Of a DNA stretch of 15,067 nucleotides, positions 13,638-15,067 are shown piece after piece (within the stretch, counting starts at the first letter, position 1; every line of letters begins with the position of its first letter). The DNA is from Caldiserica bacterium UBA646 (GTDB lineage Bacteria > Caldisericota > Caldisericia > Caldisericales > Caldisericaceae), in contig DBOM01000085.1 of assembly GCA_002299965.1 (NCBI GenBank), positions 1 through 15,067 on the forward strand, written 5' to 3'. The translations under genes and the position numbers were made by a program. Under the pieces are notes generated by a model that saw only the letters and a program-made list of their open reading frames with translations, did no database searches and had not been told where the DNA came from.

Positions 13638-13716
13638 AAAAAACCAAGCCGGTTGCGCTACTGGCTCGTCCTTGTTCTAGCGCCCAAATTTAAACAAGGA
13701 TTCAACGCCTCTTGGT
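13638..13716 (-). ncRNA. Cyclic-di-GMP-II riboswitch, proximal copy
   Basis: The aptamer matches the c-di-GMP-II (GEMM-II) pattern closely: TGAATCC-TTGTTTAAATTTGGGC, then AGTAGCGCAACCG, as in the C. acetobutylicum aptamer I recall. P1 is ACCAAG/CUUGGU (13716-13711 with 13648-13643), P2 is CCUUGUU/AACAAGG (13699-13693 with 13676-13670), and the pseudoknot P3 is GCGCUA/UAGCGC (13683-13678 with 13660-13655). U6 follows P1 directly. An alternative hairpin CGAGCC/GGCUUG (13668-13663 with 13650-13645) would break P1 and leave the same U-run, so it reads as an exclusive terminator. That favours an ON switch, but the sign is not settled. Confidence 0.88.
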
Positions 13717-13754
13717 ACCACGTATAACCTGGTTTTTGCCTTAAGTACTTAGAC

Positions 13755-13837
13755 AAAAAAACCAAGCCGGTTGCGTCATTAGCTCCTCTTTGCCCCGTGA
13801 CGCCCACATTGGGAACAAAGGATCAAAGCTTCTTGGT
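13755..13837 (-). ncRNA. Cyclic-di-GMP-II riboswitch, distal copy
   Basis: A second aptamer upstream in the same leader. P1 (ACCAAG/CUUGGU, 13837-13832 with 13766-13761) and the CAACCGGCUUGG 3' part are identical to the proximal copy. P3 is GCGUCA/UGACGC (13803-13798 with 13778-13773): two compensatory pair changes from the other copy keep the pseudoknot. P2 is CUUUG/CAAAG (13820-13816 with 13792-13788), apparently extended by CCC/GGG. The P2 loop AAUGUGGGC is more divergent than the proximal AAAUUUGGGC. A U7 run follows P1. It begins about 28 nt after the predicted transcription start. Confidence 0.82.
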
Positions 13838-13871
13838 ACGTTAACACTATTTAGTTTTCAATGTTATTACA

Positions 13872-13899
13872 ATTGTAAGGCCTTTTTTTCGCTTGTCAA
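13872..13899 (-). promoter_or_regulatory. Strong sigma-A promoter of the riboswitch-protease unit
   Basis: TTGACA (13899-13894), 16-bp spacer, TACAAT (13877-13872) on the minus strand, preceded by A/T tracts (about 13905-13960) that resemble an UP element. Transcription should start near 13865, giving a leader of about 300 nt. In the gene-free stretch 13566-14057 I see only this promoter, the two aptamers, the protease ribosome-site region and the terminator of the SLH gene. Confidence 0.85.
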
Positions 13900-13994
13900 G
13901 TAAAAAAGCATAAATTTTAGCTTTTTTTTAAAAAATTTTTTTTATTCTTAATCGGCATTAGGTTTTTAGCCCGCTACTCACTTTTTTATTAATG

Positions 13995-14020
13995 AAAAAG
14001 GGGGAGTTTTTACCTCCCCC
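13995..14020 (-). terminator. Intrinsic terminator of the SLH protein gene
   Basis: GGGGGAG (14020-14014), a 7-nt loop, CTCCCCC (14006-14000), then TTTTT (13999-13995) on the minus strand, 38 nt after the stop at 14058. It separates the surface-protein transcript from the protease unit. Confidence 0.9.
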
Positions 14021-14057
14021 TTCGGAAAATATCTGATTAGATTTTATTATTCACAGT

Positions 14058-15067
14058 TTATGGCATTTCCCTCTTCACTATTATTTTTACAATAACTTCT
14101 CTTGGAGGTGGATCATTTCCCTCTGGTGTAAGCCCGTCCACTGGAACAATCGCGATAATTATACTTCCTAACTCCGGAACCTCAATTGTTGAATCAGCCC
14201 ATTCAGAATAAATCGGAATCTTTTTGCTTGGTATTTCAATAAGGAAATCCTGCCTTAACGGATTAAGAACAATATGCGGTATCGAAGCTTCCATAATAAA
14301 TGAGAATGCCCAATGGGATGATTCCAAATCAGGATAAGGATTTTCTATAATTCCGTCCTCGAATGGTCCTCTCCCAAGTGTTTTGCAGGCAATTGTTACA
14401 AACTCTGCTCTGGTAATCGGCTTGTCTGGTTTAAATGTACCATCAGGATAACCCAGAATTATTTCTCTTTCAGCTATGGCTTCAACAGCACCATATGCCC
14501 AGTGTGAACTATCCATATCGCTAAAGGTTGGAGTATCTGAATATTTTGGCTGAAGATTCAGGAGTCTAAAGAATATTTGTGCAGCTTCAGCTCTAGTAAT
14601 AGATCTATTTGGCCCAAATGTGCCATCAGGATAACCAATAATAAGTTTTTCATTAAATAAAGCCTCTACATGCCCGAATCCCCAGAATGAGTCAGTAACA
14701 TCGGGGAATGAGTAGCTAAATACATCAAACAAATACTCCTGCCATTTAAGACCAAGTGCTCTTGCAACTGAAGAAGAAACCTCGGCTCTCGTAATATAAT
14801 TTTCAGACCTGAATGTCTCGTCAGGGTAACCAGAGAAGAAATTATGGTGGTAAACAACGACTTCTTCCACTGGCAACGGTTGTGGTTCTGGTTCTGGTGG
14901 TGGAGGTGGTGGTGGAGGTGGAGGTGGAGAAGAAAGAGAAACTGATGCAGATGCAGTATCTGTCACGCTGTTCTCATTAGGATCAATACCTTCTGCAGTT
15001 GCAGTGTTTACAATTGGTCCCGGAAGGTCAGATTCAACCACAGTATATGTGGCTGTACCCGTTGTGG
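14058..15067 (-). CDS. SLH-domain surface protein (3' part; 5' end beyond the window)
   Basis: The frame is open to base 15067, so the GTG at 15041 is an internal codon and the gene is partial. Residues below count from that GTG. First come the end of a DUF11/DUF7507-type beta repeat (TGTATYTVVE...NTATAEGIDPNENSVTDTA), then a run of 11 prolines and an EPEPQP linker (39-55). Three SLH modules follow, each with GYPD-x-TF and ITRAE (82-86, 147-151, 209-213 approximately). They would hold the protein on secondary cell-wall polymer. About 85 residues of unrecognised sequence follow the third SLH (FLIEIPSKKIPIYSEW region, ending KREMP). The product is a cell-surface, probably large, adhesin-like protein; its ligand cannot be told. 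Confidence 0.92.
   Translation of the reverse strand, partial: TTGTATYTVVESDLPGPIVNTATAEGIDPNENSVTDTASASVSLSSPPPPPPPPPPPEPEPQPLPVEEVVVYHHNFFSGYPDETFRSENYITRAEVSSSVARALGLKWQEYLFDVFSYSFPDVTDSFWGFGHVEALFNEKLIIGYPDGTFGPNRSITRAEAAQIFFRLLNLQPKYSDTPTFSDMDSSHWAYGAVEAIAEREIILGYPDGTFKPDKPITRAEFVTIACKTLGRGPFEDGIIENPYPDLESSHWAFSFIMEASIPHIVLNPLRQDFLIEIPSKKIPIYSEWADSTIEVPELGSIIIAIVPVDGLTPEGNDPPPREVIVKIIVKREMP
14896..14928. repeat. GGTGGA-type simple repeat (polyproline tract)
   Basis: Eleven consecutive Gly-type triplets (GGT/GGA on the plus strand) encode eleven prolines on the minus strand, followed by GAA/CCA codons. Mixed CCA/CCT codons lower slippage, but the tract may still vary in length between strains. 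It lies at the hinge between the repeat and SLH regions. Confidence 0.85.

Noticed and set aside
13638..13837. Two similar blocks considered as a CRISPR remnant or IS ends
   Set aside because: Only two units, no uniform spacer, and the conserved parts follow the c-di-GMP-II aptamer with compensatory stem changes.
15039..15041. GTG as a true start of the SLH protein
   Set aside because: The frame continues to the window edge and encodes the preceding part of the same beta repeat, so this is an internal Val codon.

Overview
The window looks like chromosome from an AT-rich, strictly anaerobic, Clostridia-like bacterium. Four things point that way: a SCIFF (six-cysteines-in-forty-five) ranthipeptide precursor with its radical SAM maturase, two class II cyclic-di-GMP riboswitches (a class best known from Clostridia), an S-layer homology (SLH) protein, and an alaS-ruvX-mltG gene order. 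The species cannot be named from the sequence; a thermophilic or deep-branching relative is equally possible. I see no tRNA, rRNA, CRISPR array or insertion sequence.

Layout. Positions 1-8881 form one tight minus-strand operon. In transcription order it is alaS, ruvX/yqgF, mltG, a DUF4911-like small gene, a large TPR gene, pilB and pilT (cut by the window edge). Gaps are 30 bp or less, several genes overlap, and a candidate internal promoter with a palindrome lies just before the TPR gene. The operon joins translation and RNA maturation genes and a cell-wall lytic enzyme to type IV pilus motors. Reading plus-strand from a back-to-back promoter at 8949-8977 are the SCIFF precursor (8999-9163) and its maturase (9168-10568). 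Convergent to these is a minus-strand moaD-moaE-rseC operon (10586-11678), which appears to start from a leaderless transcript.

Upstream of moaD is a secreted M6-family metalloprotease (11826-13565). Its leader of about 300 nt carries two tandem c-di-GMP-II aptamers, each ending at a U-run, behind a strong sigma-A promoter (TTGACA-16-TACAAT). A further 9-bp complement can cover the Shine-Dalgarno and start codon. The right edge holds the 3' part of an SLH-anchored surface protein (DUF11/DUF7507-type repeat, polyproline linker, three SLH modules) and its terminator.

The common thread is surface behaviour and c-di-GMP. The protease is under two c-di-GMP sensors, and PilB starts with an MshEN-type domain, a family known to bind c-di-GMP. 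The most novel items are a SCIFF peptide that has lost one canonical cysteine but keeps the putative thioether donor and acceptor and gains a cationic Trp-rich tail, the tandem riboswitch leader, and an apparent AUU start codon for mltG.
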